DNA of 8,028 bases from Bacteroidia bacterium (GCA_030432855.1 JAUILM010000246.1:1-8028); one strand, 5' to 3'. Shown: positions 1 through 7,460, counted from the stretch's first letter. Program-made: numbers and translations. Notes: generated by a model from the sequence alone, not told the origin.

Positions 1-1
1 T

Positions 2-1612
2 GCGATCATTGCGGGTGGATTACGAATCGATGCTCCCTTTTATATACTGCTGTCTATTCTGGAAGTTGTGGAGAAATATGCGATTACTGCCCTTGCTGAT
101 ACGGGTCATCTGAGTGTGATTGTGTTTAGTCTACTCATAGGTGGGATGGTTGCTATAATCAGTAGAAATGGAGGTATGGCAGGTGTGGTAAAGGGACTAT
201 CAAAATATGCGCGATCTTCCACCAGTGCTCAGCTCATCACCTGGTTGCTGGGAGTGGCCATATTCTTCGATGACTACGCTAATACTCTGATCGTTGGAAA
301 TACAATGCGCTCGGTGACAGACCGGTTTCGAATAAGCCGCGAGAAACTGGCATATATTGTTGACAGTACGGCTGCTCCGGTGGCGGCTATTGCTTTCATT
401 ACTACCTGGATCGGAGCGGAACTTGGCTACATTGATGGTGGTATTCAGTCACTGGAAGGCTTTGACAAGGACCTCACTCCATATGCTATCTTCATGCGTT
501 CGCTCAAATATTCATTTTATCCTATCCTCACATTGGGATTTATCCTGATGGTAGTAAGAATGAAGCGTGATTTTGGACCTATGCATAAGGCAGAGATGAG
601 GGCCAGAACATCCGGTCAGGTAAGCAGTGCAGCTACACCAGAAGAAGACGAGCCCAATATGGAAGATTTGAGTCCGGTAGAGGGTGCTCCTCTAAAATGG
701 CAGCATGCCTTTTTCCCCGTTATGACGGTTATATTCATGACCATCTTTGGCCTGATCAGTACTGGTATGGATAGTCTCTACAGTGAACTAAGTGACATGG
801 GGGCAGCCGGTTTGACGGAAAGTTGGGGGTCTGTCTGGTCTCAGATGTCGTTGTTTTTTGATGGTCAGGATGTGTCCGACTTTCGAAAACTAGGTCGGTT
901 AATAGGAAGTGCGGACTCTTACATTGCATTGCTCTGGGCTTCTTTCTCAGGAGTTATAGTGGCACTTGGTATCACGCTGTATAATCGTACGATGAAATTG
1001 ATTGATGCCATGGATACCATGATCACTGGATTGAAGACCATGATGCCTGCTGTTTTAATCCTTACACTTGCATGGGCTCTGGCGATTACAACGGATGAAC
1101 TCCAGACGGCTACTTTCTTAAGTTCGGCACTGGTCGGAAACCTGAATCCTTATTGGATGCCGGTTTTGGTCTTTGTCCTGGCGAGTTTGATTGCCTTCAG
1201 CACGGGATCAAGTTGGAGTACGATGGCCATATTGTATCCAATTGCCATACCTACTTGCTGGGCGATCAGTCAGGAAGCTGGGCTTGATTATGAGGTAAGC
1301 GTTGAGATCCTTCTTAACGTCATTGCCACTGTATTGGGTGCATCGGTCATGGGTGATCATTGCAGTCCGATATCAGATACTACCATACTATCTTCGCTGG
1401 CTTCAGATTGCAATCACATAGATCACGTGCGTACGCAATTACCCTATGCACTGGTGGTGGGAAGTTGTAGCATTTTAGCCGTCTTTCTCTCCACCAGATT
1501 TGGGGGTGGTTGGTTGATCTCCCTTCTCTTGATTGTATTATCTTTTGGAATCCTATTTATCATCCTCATGCGATTTGGAAAGCCTGTACCGGGCTATTCG
1601 GGAGATGATTGA
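2..1612 (+). CDS. NhaC-family Na+/H+ antiporter, 5' end missing
   Basis: A polytopic inner-membrane protein, most likely exchanging Na+ for H+. The frame is open to the left edge of the window: codons before the GTG at 68 still read as protein (AIIAGGLRIDAPFYILLSILE), so that GTG is internal and the true start lies outside. Family hallmarks are FFDDYANTLIVGNTMR at about 263-310, then DRFRISREKLAYIVDSTAAPVA, a GSSWSTMAILYP segment near 1205-1240, and GDHCSPISDTT at about 1352-1384. These acidic, polar and His residues inside membrane segments are typical of the NhaC/ArsB-type ion transporter group. A hydrophilic, Glu-rich loop lies at about 590-700. About 536 codons are present, close to the usual family length, so probably little is missing. 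It converges on the hydrolase gene with 18 bases between the stops. Family assignment is firm; ion specificity (Na+ against another exchange) is inferred from the family. Confidence 0.9.
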   Translation, partial: AIIAGGLRIDAPFYILLSILEVVEKYAITALADTGHLSVIVFSLLIGGMVAIISRNGGMAGVVKGLSKYARSSTSAQLITWLLGVAIFFDDYANTLIVGNTMRSVTDRFRISREKLAYIVDSTAAPVAAIAFITTWIGAELGYIDGGIQSLEGFDKDLTPYAIFMRSLKYSFYPILTLGFILMVVRMKRDFGPMHKAEMRARTSGQVSSAATPEEDEPNMEDLSPVEGAPLKWQHAFFPVMTVIFMTIFGLISTGMDSLYSELSDMGAAGLTESWGSVWSQMSLFFDGQDVSDFRKLGRLIGSADSYIALLWASFSGVIVALGITLYNRTMKLIDAMDTMITGLKTMMPAVLILTLAWALAITTDELQTATFLSSALVGNLNPYWMPVLVFVLASLIAFSTGSSWSTMAILYPIAIPTCWAISQEAGLDYEVSVEILLNVIATVLGASVMGDHCSPISDTTILSSLASDCNHIDHVRTQLPYALVVGSCSILAVFLSTRFGGGWLISLLLIVLSFGILFIILMRFGKPVPGYSGDD

Positions 1613-1630
1613 TATCCAAGAAAGATCACT

Positions 1631-2287
1631 CTATGGAGTAGCCAGATAGGGGCCAATCACTGATCTCCAAATATCATATCCCTTATCATTCATGTGGAGC
1701 TTGTCATCCAGGAAAATATCGGTGAAAACATGACCACTTTCATCCAGTGCGGGTGCCCAGACATCGATAAAAGTCACTTGATCTGTCATTTCGGCGTATT
1801 CCTGCATGGCTTTGTTCATAGCCATATATTCAGCCTTTAAGTTCCATCGGGCTACACTGGGTTTAGGAGAAATGAGTAGTATTTCCACATCAGGAATTGC
1901 AGCAAGGATCCGGTCACATACATCCTTGGTATGCTCCATAATCACCTCTTTCGACTTTCCTGAGGCAATATCATTGTCACCTTCATAGATAAACACCTGC
2001 CGTGGGTTATCAGTCAGAACCAGGTCTTCCAGAAAATATTGTACATCGCTCATGTGGGATCCACCGAATCCCCTGTTGATAATGTAGTGTTTAGGGAAAT
2101 CCTCGTTGATGGAGCGCCAGATTCTCACACTGGAACTTCCTGTGAAAATGATGGGGCGTTTATCAGTGCGAACATCTTCCTCATTGAATTCATTGATCGT
2201 CTTCTCAAATCGTAAGGGATCCTGTCCCTGGACTTGAAGTGTAAGAAATACAAGGAGGGCACTAATTAGGAAAGACTTAACATACAT
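1631..2287 (-). CDS. Secreted SGNH/GDSL-type hydrolase (esterase/lipase-like)
   Basis: A 218-residue exported hydrolase of the SGNH fold, probably an esterase, acetylesterase or lipase acting in the periplasm or at the cell surface. Residues 1 to about 21 form a signal peptide: a Lys near the start, a hydrophobic core SFLISALLVFLTLQV, and an end at QGQ that is common in Bacteroidota. The four blocks are visible: GSSS at 50-53 (block I, nucleophile probably Ser52), GFGGS at 73-77 (block II, Gly), GDND at 103-106 (block III, Asn105), and DKLHMNDKGY from 195 (block V, catalytic Asp195 and His198). The length fits a single-domain enzyme. The substrate cannot be read from the sequence. It stands alone on its strand, between the antiporter and a divergent small gene. 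A near-match to the -7 box (TTAATTTG) lies about 20 bases upstream of the start, without a convincing -33 box. Confidence 0.88.
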   Translation of the reverse strand: MYVKSFLISALLVFLTLQVQGQDPLRFEKTINEFNEEDVRTDKRPIIFTGSSSVRIWRSINEDFPKHYIINRGFGGSHMSDVQYFLEDLVLTDNPRQVFIYEGDNDIASGKSKEVIMEHTKDVCDRILAAIPDVEILLISPKPSVARWNLKAEYMAMNKAMQEYAEMTDQVTFIDVWAPALDESGHVFTDIFLDDKLHMNDKGYDIWRSVIGPYLATP

Positions 2288-2353
2288 GTGGCTGATTTTT
2301 GCTCCAAATTAAGAATAAGCCGGAAAGCACATCACGTCTTGTACTAAAAGATA

Positions 2354-2521
2354 ATGGAATCACGCAAAGAAAAAAAACGAAATGCCAGATACAGAGCAAT
2401 TGCTTTTGTGGTGGCAGTAGCTATCCATTTGGGTATGTACATGTTCGTTCAGCAGATGATGGAAACGAATGACCAGGATAGCACAACAACTGAAGTCGTA
2501 GCTGCAGATTTGTCAGAATAG
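2354..2521 (+). CDS. Small single-pass membrane protein, 55 aa, function unknown
   Basis: A short gene with an ATG at 2354 and a TAG at 2519-2521. The product begins with a strongly basic stretch (ESRKEKKRNARYR, residues 2-14), followed by one hydrophobic segment at about 15-32 (AIAFVVAVAIHLGMYMFV), then a polar acidic tail (METNDQDSTTTEVVAADLSE). By the positive-inside rule the N-terminus would be cytoplasmic. This ordered arrangement, and the fact that the ORF fills the gap between two divergent genes almost exactly, argue that it is real. Its 3' end overlaps the end of the convergent kinase gene by 9 bases. I recognise no family and see no clear ribosome binding site or promoter. It could be a regulatory microprotein of a larger membrane complex, but that is a guess. 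Confidence 0.5.
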   Translation: MESRKEKKRNARYRAIAFVVAVAIHLGMYMFVQQMMETNDQDSTTTEVVAADLSE

Positions 2522-3142
2522 ACCATGGAGCTGGCTGGAGACACTATCAATCACACTTCCAAGGTCTTCGGGGTTGTTGATGAAGTCTACATTATCAGCA
2601 TCAATGATCAACAATTTCCCTTCCTGATAGCCACTGATCCAATTCTCGTAGCGCTGATTGAGTTTCTTAAGATAGTCGAGGCTCATGTTGCCTTCATAAT
2701 CCCGCCCTCTCTCGTGTATGCGACTGACCAGTGTGGGAATACTGGCACGTAGATAAATCAAAAGATCAGGACCACTGACTTGCGAAGACATAGTAGCAAA
2801 CAAATCCTGATAATTATCAAAATCGCGGGTAGACATCAAACCCATTTCATGTAAGTTGGGGGCAAAAATGTGTGCATCCTCATAGATAGTGCGATCCTGA
2901 ATCACGGTCTTGTCACCTTTGAGGATCTTCAACACCTGCTTATACCGGCTATTGAGAAAGTAAATCTGCAGATTGAATGCCCAACGCTGCATATCGTTAT
3001 AGAAATCGGCTAGATATGGATTGTCATCAGCGTCCTCATAATGGACACTCCAATTAAAGTATTTCGCTAATTGCGTGCTGAGGGTTGTCTTACCTGCACC
3101 AATATTACCAGCCACTGCAATGTACTTCGGTTTTGAAACCAT
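2513..3142 (-). CDS. Deoxynucleoside kinase (dNK/dCK-dGK family)
   Basis: A cytoplasmic kinase that phosphorylates deoxynucleosides to 5'-monophosphates with a nucleoside triphosphate donor, in nucleotide salvage. The ATG at 3142 is preferred over a TTG two codons upstream, giving 209 residues. Visible motifs are the P-loop GNIGAGKT (12-19), Glu36 followed by NPYL and FYNDMQRWAFNLQ (41-59, nucleoside-binding region, with Gln59 the likely base contact), DRTIYED (83-89, the position of the ERS/DRS catalytic motif), PDLLIYLRA, and the Arg-rich LID RIHERGRDYE (141-150). Length and motif order match bacterial dNKs. The base preference (dAdo/dGuo or dCyd) cannot be settled here. In this window it is not next to folK, a partner seen in some relatives. 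Its tail overlaps the small membrane-protein gene by 9 bases, antisense. Confidence 0.92.
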   Translation of the reverse strand: MVSKPKYIAVAGNIGAGKTTLSTQLAKYFNWSVHYEDADDNPYLADFYNDMQRWAFNLQIYFLNSRYKQVLKILKGDKTVIQDRTIYEDAHIFAPNLHEMGLMSTRDFDNYQDLFATMSSQVSGPDLLIYLRASIPTLVSRIHERGRDYEGNMSLDYLKKLNQRYENWISGYQEGKLLIIDADNVDFINNPEDLGSVIDSVSSQLHGLF

Positions 3143-3200
3143 AGTCAAAAAGGGATCCCAATTAAAGCCCCGAAAATACGACTTCTCAGATACTTACTGG

Positions 3201-3212
3201 TATATCGATACA
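3201..3212. repeat. TATCGATA-centred palindrome, left of ABC gene
   Basis: TATATCGATACA contains the perfect 8-base palindrome TATCGATA (3203-3210). It sits in the divergent spacer between the kinase and ABC ATPase genes, and it matches the site at 4043-4054 at 11 of 12 positions. It could be a regulator-binding site, but two copies alone do not establish this. Confidence 0.25.
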
Positions 3213-3339
3213 ATAATTTGGACGATGAGAAGGCAATACTGATCCAACCAAATAGTTTAAATGATGCATCTTTATGATATTACAGTCGATATGGGTCTCT
3301 CTTTGCCAACCATCTTCACTCAACTAATGCATCAAATAC

Positions 3340-4041
3340 ATGGAAGCAATTATATCTGTTCGTAACCTCGGTAAGACATATCAAATGGGCACCACGGAAG
3401 TCAAAGCACTTAAATCTGTGGATCTTGATATCTTCCGTAATGAATATGTTGCTTTAATGGGACCTTCCGGATCCGGCAAGTCCACACTTATGAATTTACT
3501 GGGATGTCTTGACACCCCTTCGGCCGGTGAGTACCTGCTCAGTGGTGAGCAAGTGAGTGAGATGGGTGATGATGAATTAGCGGATATCCGTAATCGAAGG
3601 ATTGGCTTTGTTTTTCAGACTTTCAACCTACTACCGCGACTATCCGCATTGGAAAATGTGGCATTACCATTGGTGTATGCAGGACTCTCAAAGGAAGATC
3701 GGTTGAGTAAAGCCAGACAGGTACTGACCAAAGTCGGCCTGGGAGATCGAGTGGATCATAAACCCAATGAACTATCCGGGGGGCAGCGACAGCGGGTGGC
3801 TGTGGCGCGTGCCCTGGTAAATGACCCAGCTATCATTCTGGCTGATGAGCCTACGGGAAATTTGGATACCAAGACGTCATACGAGATTATGGCCATGTTT
3901 GACGAACTACACAAGGATGGTAATACCATAATACTGGTCACGCATGAACCTGACATTGCAGAACATGCATTGCGCGTAGTCCGATTACGAGACGGACTGA
4001 TCGAGAGCGATGAATTGAATGCTGCCCGGGTTACAGTGTAG
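3340..4041 (+). CDS. ABC transporter ATP-binding protein, LolD/MacB type
   Basis: A 233-residue ATPase subunit that would power a membrane permease of the MacB/FtsX/LolCE (type VII) group. All nucleotide-binding elements are intact: Walker A GPSGSGKST (41-49), Q-loop Gln93 in FVFQTFNLLPRL, signature LSGGQRQR (145-152), Walker B IILADEPTGNLD (165-176, catalytic Glu170), and H-loop His202 in LVTHE. The FNLLPRLSALENVALPL stretch and the DEPTGNLD form are characteristic of the LolD/MacB/FtsE-like branch. The ATG is fixed by an in-frame TAA at 3325, with no other start between. No permease lies on either side, so the partner is encoded elsewhere. The next gene on the same strand follows after 81 bases, so an operon is possible. 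The substrate (lipoprotein, peptide or antibiotic export) is unknown. Confidence 0.92.
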   Translation: MEAIISVRNLGKTYQMGTTEVKALKSVDLDIFRNEYVALMGPSGSGKSTLMNLLGCLDTPSAGEYLLSGEQVSEMGDDELADIRNRRIGFVFQTFNLLPRLSALENVALPLVYAGLSKEDRLSKARQVLTKVGLGDRVDHKPNELSGGQRQRVAVARALVNDPAIILADEPTGNLDTKTSYEIMAMFDELHKDGNTIILVTHEPDIAEHALRVVRLRDGLIESDELNAARVTV

Positions 4042-4042
4042 A

Positions 4043-4054
4043 TGTATCGATACA
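4043..4054. repeat. TGTATCGATACA perfect 12-bp palindrome, right of ABC gene
   Basis: A perfect 12-base palindrome begins one base after the ABC ATPase stop codon, in the 81-base spacer before the adenosyltransferase gene. It has no loop and no following T-tract, so it does not look like a terminator. It could be an operator. A near copy lies at 3201-3212. Confidence 0.3.
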
Positions 4055-4122
4055 CATTAGGTCCTTTTCTTATCTTTAAGCAATTGATAATGCATGAGTA
4101 ATCATGTACAGGACCATACTTC

Positions 4123-4680
4123 ATGAAAATTTATACACGTAAGGGTGACCAAGGAAAGACTTCTCTATTTGGTGGAGGTGAATATCTAAAGGATGATATC
4201 CGTATCGAAGCCTATGGTACCATCGACGAGCTCAATAGTTTTATGGGAGCATTGATGGATAGTCTCACCGGATCTATTGATAAGTCTCCCTTGCAAAAGA
4301 TTCAAAATCAACTCTTTAGCATTAGTGCCAACCTTGCAACAGCATCAAGTGCTCCTCTGCCGATGGATCCCGTGGATGACGACGACATACATCAGATTGA
4401 GAGGTATATTGATGAAATGACTAATAACCTGGAACCTTTGAAATACTTTCTCTTACCGGGAGGTCATCCAGTAGTTTCTAATGCTCATATTTGCAGGACC
4501 GTTTGTAGGCGAGCAGAGCGAAGATTAGTTTCTCTTGATGCACAGGAGTCCATTCGAGACCCGAATTTATTGGCCTATATAAATCGTGTTTCGGATTTTT
4601 TCTTTGCATTTGCACGTTTTACAGCTAATGTGTTACATGTGGAAGAAGTACATTGGAAGGGTAGAGATCAAAACGGATGA
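4123..4680 (+). CDS. pduO: Cob(I)alamin adenosyltransferase, PduO type
   Basis: A cytoplasmic enzyme that transfers the adenosyl group of ATP to reduced cobalamin (Co+), giving adenosylcobalamin, the cofactor of enzymes such as methylmalonyl-CoA mutase. At 185 residues it is the usual size of the stand-alone PduO/MMAB-type domain. Diagnostic motifs are YTRKGDQGKTSLFGGG (4-19, ATP-binding N-terminal loop), RIEAYGTIDELNS (27-39, with Asp35), FLLPGG (109-114), CRRAERR (128-134, Arg pair involved in ATP binding) and YINRVSDFFFAFAR (152-165, with Asn154). The ATG is supported because MKIYTRKGD is the conserved start of the family; an AGGA lies about 12 bases upstream. Its stop overlaps the next gene's start (ATGA), so the two are probably translated together. 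No cobalamin riboswitch is visible in the 81-base spacer before it. Confidence 0.94.
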   Translation: MKIYTRKGDQGKTSLFGGGEYLKDDIRIEAYGTIDELNSFMGALMDSLTGSIDKSPLQKIQNQLFSISANLATASSAPLPMDPVDDDDIHQIERYIDEMTNNLEPLKYFLLPGGHPVVSNAHICRTVCRRAERRLVSLDAQESIRDPNLLAYINRVSDFFFAFARFTANVLHVEEVHWKGRDQNG

Positions 4681-6740
4681 GTAATATCTTCGAAAGACTA
4701 GTACGAAATCGCTCAGATATATTTAAGTACCTGTTGGTGTTAGGTACCATCTTTCTGATCAGTCTGCTGTTTCCTAACAATGTCCGTTTTAAATATGAAT
4801 ATCAGGAGGGACAGATTTGGAGGTATGCCGATTTAGACGCTCCTTTTGATTTTGCCATTAAAAAACCTGTAGATGACCTGGCGATCGAACTGCAGAACGC
4901 GAGGTCCTCATCAGGCTATTATTATACCGTTGATGCTGAAAGAAAGAATGTAGCTTCCACCGATTTTGAGACAGAGTTTCTGGAAGTAACCCGGGATCTC
5001 GATCAGAATGAGTACCGGGATGTTTTCCAGCAATCAGACCGCTACCTGTCGTTGGGTAAGATGGTTTTAGATACACTCTATTCACGAGGACTGGTCCTTA
5101 ATGATAGTCTATATCCTGGTGATGGTACTACGATAAAAGTGGTCACTGAGAATACGGTAACAGAAAGAGTACCCATGACTATCGATGAGGCACTCAGATA
5201 TACCACTGCCAGGCTATCGGAAAGTCCCTTAGATCACGCGTCTCTATTATATCCCGTTCTCGAGCGAAACATACATCCCAACATAAGTTATAGCGAAGAG
5301 CTTACGACTAAGTTTCTGAATGCTACACTCAATCGAGTGCCTCGCACGCGTGGGATGGTTACTCAGGGAGATTTAATCATTCCAAAGAATGGCCTCGTAA
5401 CGCCAGATGTCAAGTTGAAGTTGGATTCTTTTAGGGAAGCGTACGAAGTCCAGGTGACTGAAAATAAATCGTATCTGTTCGTATTTGCCGGATATCTGAT
5501 CCTTACCAGTCTCATCATCGGAGTATTTATCTTTTATCTCCAGTTTAATCATCAGCATGTCTTTTCAAGTTTCAGAAAGTTGATGTTCATGATGATGTGG
5601 TTGTTATTTTTCAGCTATTTCGTGTACATCATTGAAGGAAATGAAACACTCAGCTCATATCTGATTCCATTTTGTATCGCTCCAATCGTCATTAAGACTT
5701 TTTACAATGACAGACTGGCTCTATTTACGCATATAGTGATCATTCTCATTGCCAGTTTTCTTTCCAGATTAGGGTATGAATTTACATTCTTGCAAGTACT
5801 GACAGGCATCGTAGCAATTCTTTCGAACCAAATCGCCCGCTATTGGTCTAAGTTTTTTAATACCATATTTCTAATCCTGATCACCTATTGCTTAGGGTTT
5901 TTAGGACTTGCCCTAATCAAGGAAGGAAATTTTGCGACCATTGACTGGTCCACGTTTAGATGGTTTGCAATCAATGCCGTGTTGACCTTACTGGCTTATC
6001 CAATGATTCCTTTGTTGGAAAGAGTATTTGGATTTACCTCTTCCATCACTCTTTCCGAACTGGGGGATGTAAATAGACCCTTGCTCAAAGAACTTTCTAT
6101 AAAAGCACCCGGTACATTTCAACACTCATTGCAAGTCGGTAATCTTGCGGAAGCGGCGGCTGACGCAATTCGAGCTGATGCATTGCTTCTCAAAGTGGCG
6201 GCATTGTATCATGATATTGGGAAAGTGCATAATCCCACTGCTTTTATCGAGAATCAAGGGAGTGTTAGTCCACACGACAGCCTTTCTCCTCGAGAAAGTG
6301 CATCTACGATCATAGCACATGTGACACAGGGCATCGAAATGGCGACTAAGGCCCGACTACCGTCGGTAATTATAGACTTAATAAAGACCCACCATGGCAC
6401 TACTCGGGTCGAATATTTTTACAAGAAATTTCTGGAAGATGGAGGCAGTGCTTCGCAAGAGGCTGGTTTCAGATATCCCGGGCCCAAGCCGACATCCAAG
6501 GAGCAGGTTATTCTCATGTTGGCTGATAGCATCGAGGCCGCAAGTAAGAGCCTGAATAATCCAGGTGCAGACGATCTCAACAACCTGGTAGATAAAATCA
6601 TTGCCTACAAGCAGAAAGAGGGCCAACTGCAATACGCCGATATCTCTTTCAAGGAGTTGGAGAAAGTCAGAAACTCACTAAAAAAAGTACTAAAGAGTAT
6701 TCACCACATCCGGGTAGAATACCCCGAACCCGCCGGTTGA
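4677..6740 (+). CDS. pgpH: 7TM-HD family phosphohydrolase, PgpH-like (probable c-di-AMP phosphodiesterase)
   Basis: A 687-residue inner-membrane protein with the complete architecture of PgpH, which hydrolyses cyclic di-AMP to pApA in bacteria where it has been studied. In order: a short cytoplasmic head; TM1 at about 16-34; an extracytoplasmic 7TMR-HDED domain at about 36-263, beginning with the conserved GQIWRYADLDAPFDFAIKKP-like stretch; about seven membrane helices from 265 to 455; and a cytoplasmic HD domain from about 475 to the end. Metal-binding and catalytic residues are present: His483 (FQHS), His512-Asp513 (YHDIGK), His548 (IIAHV), His572-His573 (THHGT) and Asp617 (LADSIEAAS). Substrate is inferred from architecture. 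The start overlaps the adenosyltransferase stop by 4 bases. Its TGA directly abuts the stop of the convergent DUF6580 gene, leaving no room for a separate terminator. Confidence 0.93.
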   Translation: MSNIFERLVRNRSDIFKYLLVLGTIFLISLLFPNNVRFKYEYQEGQIWRYADLDAPFDFAIKKPVDDLAIELQNARSSSGYYYTVDAERKNVASTDFETEFLEVTRDLDQNEYRDVFQQSDRYLSLGKMVLDTLYSRGLVLNDSLYPGDGTTIKVVTENTVTERVPMTIDEALRYTTARLSESPLDHASLLYPVLERNIHPNISYSEELTTKFLNATLNRVPRTRGMVTQGDLIIPKNGLVTPDVKLKLDSFREAYEVQVTENKSYLFVFAGYLILTSLIIGVFIFYLQFNHQHVFSSFRKLMFMMMWLLFFSYFVYIIEGNETLSSYLIPFCIAPIVIKTFYNDRLALFTHIVIILIASFLSRLGYEFTFLQVLTGIVAILSNQIARYWSKFFNTIFLILITYCLGFLGLALIKEGNFATIDWSTFRWFAINAVLTLLAYPMIPLLERVFGFTSSITLSELGDVNRPLLKELSIKAPGTFQHSLQVGNLAEAAADAIRADALLLKVAALYHDIGKVHNPTAFIENQGSVSPHDSLSPRESASTIIAHVTQGIEMATKARLPSVIIDLIKTHHGTTRVEYFYKKFLEDGGSASQEAGFRYPGPKPTSKEQVILMLADSIEAASKSLNNPGADDLNNLVDKIIAYKQKEGQLQYADISFKELEKVRNSLKKVLKSIHHIRVEYPEPAG

Positions 6741-7301
6741 TTATTCAGGTACAAGCTGTGCCTTGAAGTAGCTTTTCTTTATCCATTCAAAAGAACCGAA
6801 AAAGACAGCGGAATAAAAGAGGTTAGCCAGGAGAGTGTTCCAAAAAAATGGAAGACCAGCCGCGTAAGCAGCAGTAAGTCCACCTGGACTTTTTGGATAC
6901 ATGGGGTCTACAAGAAAGGACCCAAAGTTGGATATGAGGAAAAAAGCAACAGAACCAAGGACAGATGCCACCAGGACGCTTTTTATATTTACTGATCGGA
7001 ACAGCACAAGGCCTATAGCCACAATTGCCAGAAATCCCAGGTAGACAAAAACCGACCGCATGCTGAACCAAACGAACCCTTCGTAGAAAGCTGCATATAC
7101 TACGTTATTAAGGATCAAATCACTAATCCATAAAGCGGCTAAGGGAATCAGAAAAGCATACTTCTTTGGAAGGTATGCTGCACCAAATAATCCCATCGCA
7201 CCCACTGCCGTGAAATTATGCCAGTGCGGAAGGAATCTGCTGGCCGCCGCAATAAATATCATTGCTATGGCTATAAGGAGCAATTGTGATTGTTTCTTCA
7301 T
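6741..7301 (-). CDS. DUF6580-family integral membrane protein (ECF-S-like)
   Basis: A 186-residue hydrophobic protein with about five or six membrane segments (roughly 7-24, 33-44, 48-66, 83-102, 108-131 and 150-172). It carries the pattern I associate with DUF6580: SRFLPHWHNFTAVGAMGLFGAAYL (21-44), ISDLILN (59-65), ISNFGSFL (123-130), and YPKSPGGL followed by AAGLPFFWNTLLANLFYSAVFFG (135-169). The fold resembles substrate-binding (S) components of ECF vitamin transporters, but no biochemical role is established to my knowledge and the family call is from memory of the pattern. No ECF ATPase or T component is nearby. The ATG at 7301 is followed by a normal MKKQSQLLL membrane start, with a well-placed promoter about 25-55 bases upstream. 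It abuts the PgpH-like gene tail to tail. Confidence 0.75.
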   Translation of the reverse strand: MKKQSQLLLIAIAMIFIAAASRFLPHWHNFTAVGAMGLFGAAYLPKKYAFLIPLAALWISDLILNNVVYAAFYEGFVWFSMRSVFVYLGFLAIVAIGLVLFRSVNIKSVLVASVLGSVAFFLISNFGSFLVDPMYPKSPGGLTAAYAAGLPFFWNTLLANLFYSAVFFGSFEWIKKSYFKAQLVPE

Positions 7302-7326
7302 ATCAGCTTGACAATTTTATCGACTT

Positions 7327-7357
7327 CAAAAGTACAATGATTTTAAAACTTCACAAT
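7327..7357 (-). promoter_or_regulatory. Bacteroidota-type promoter for the DUF6580 gene
   Basis: Read on the - strand, a -33 box ATTG (7357-7354) is followed by 19 bases and then TACTTTTG (7334-7327). The latter is an exact match to the Bacteroidota -7 consensus TAnnTTTG, and the spacing lies within the known 19-21 range; the -33 box matches TTTG at 3 of 4 positions. Transcription would begin near 7320, giving a short leader of about 20 bases before the ATG at 7301. The match and its position are read directly; activity is inferred. Confidence 0.65.
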
Positions 7358-7382
7358 CAGGTTTAGAGCCCGTGATTGCTAG

Positions 7383-7410
7383 ATGACAATATATGGTGAT
7401 TTTTTGTCAT
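7383..7410. repeat. 7-bp inverted repeat in divergent spacer
   Basis: ATGACAA (7383-7389) and TTGTCAT (7404-7410) are perfect inverted copies with a 14-base AT-rich centre. It lies between the DUF6580 promoter and the orphan terminator. It could be a dyad operator or a hairpin in a leader RNA. A second, shorter pair, CAATCA (7354-7359) and TGATTG (7373-7378), lies just to the left and overlaps the -33 box of the DUF6580 promoter. With 7 bases per arm, chance is a real possibility. Confidence 0.35.
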
Positions 7411-7460
7411 GGTTTTTGCATATAAAAATTCAAAGGTCTATTAACCAAACCAAGCCTTTT

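Noticed and set aside
68..70. GTG at 68 as the start of the antiporter
   Set aside because: The frame is open to the window edge and the upstream codons encode membrane-type sequence that continues the protein, so the gene begins outside the window.
1592..1643. Inverted pair GGCTATTC / GAGTAGCC as a bidirectional terminator between the antiporter and hydrolase genes
   Set aside because: The loop is 36 bases, the stem has a G-U pair, and no T-tract follows on either strand.
3261..3365. A 34-codon + strand ORF overlapping the ABC start
   Set aside because: No ribosome binding site, no recognisable pattern, and it ends inside the ABC gene. Its length is what chance would give.
4042..4122. Possible cobalamin riboswitch before the adenosyltransferase gene
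   Set aside because: The spacer is only 81 bases and lacks a B12 box (GCCACTG-like). The last spacer at 7302-7534 also lacks one.
3756..4124. A 122-codon - strand ORF opposite the ABC ATPase
   Set aside because: It is a shadow of the highly conserved signature and Walker B region of the ABC gene, with Ser/Arg-rich low-information composition.
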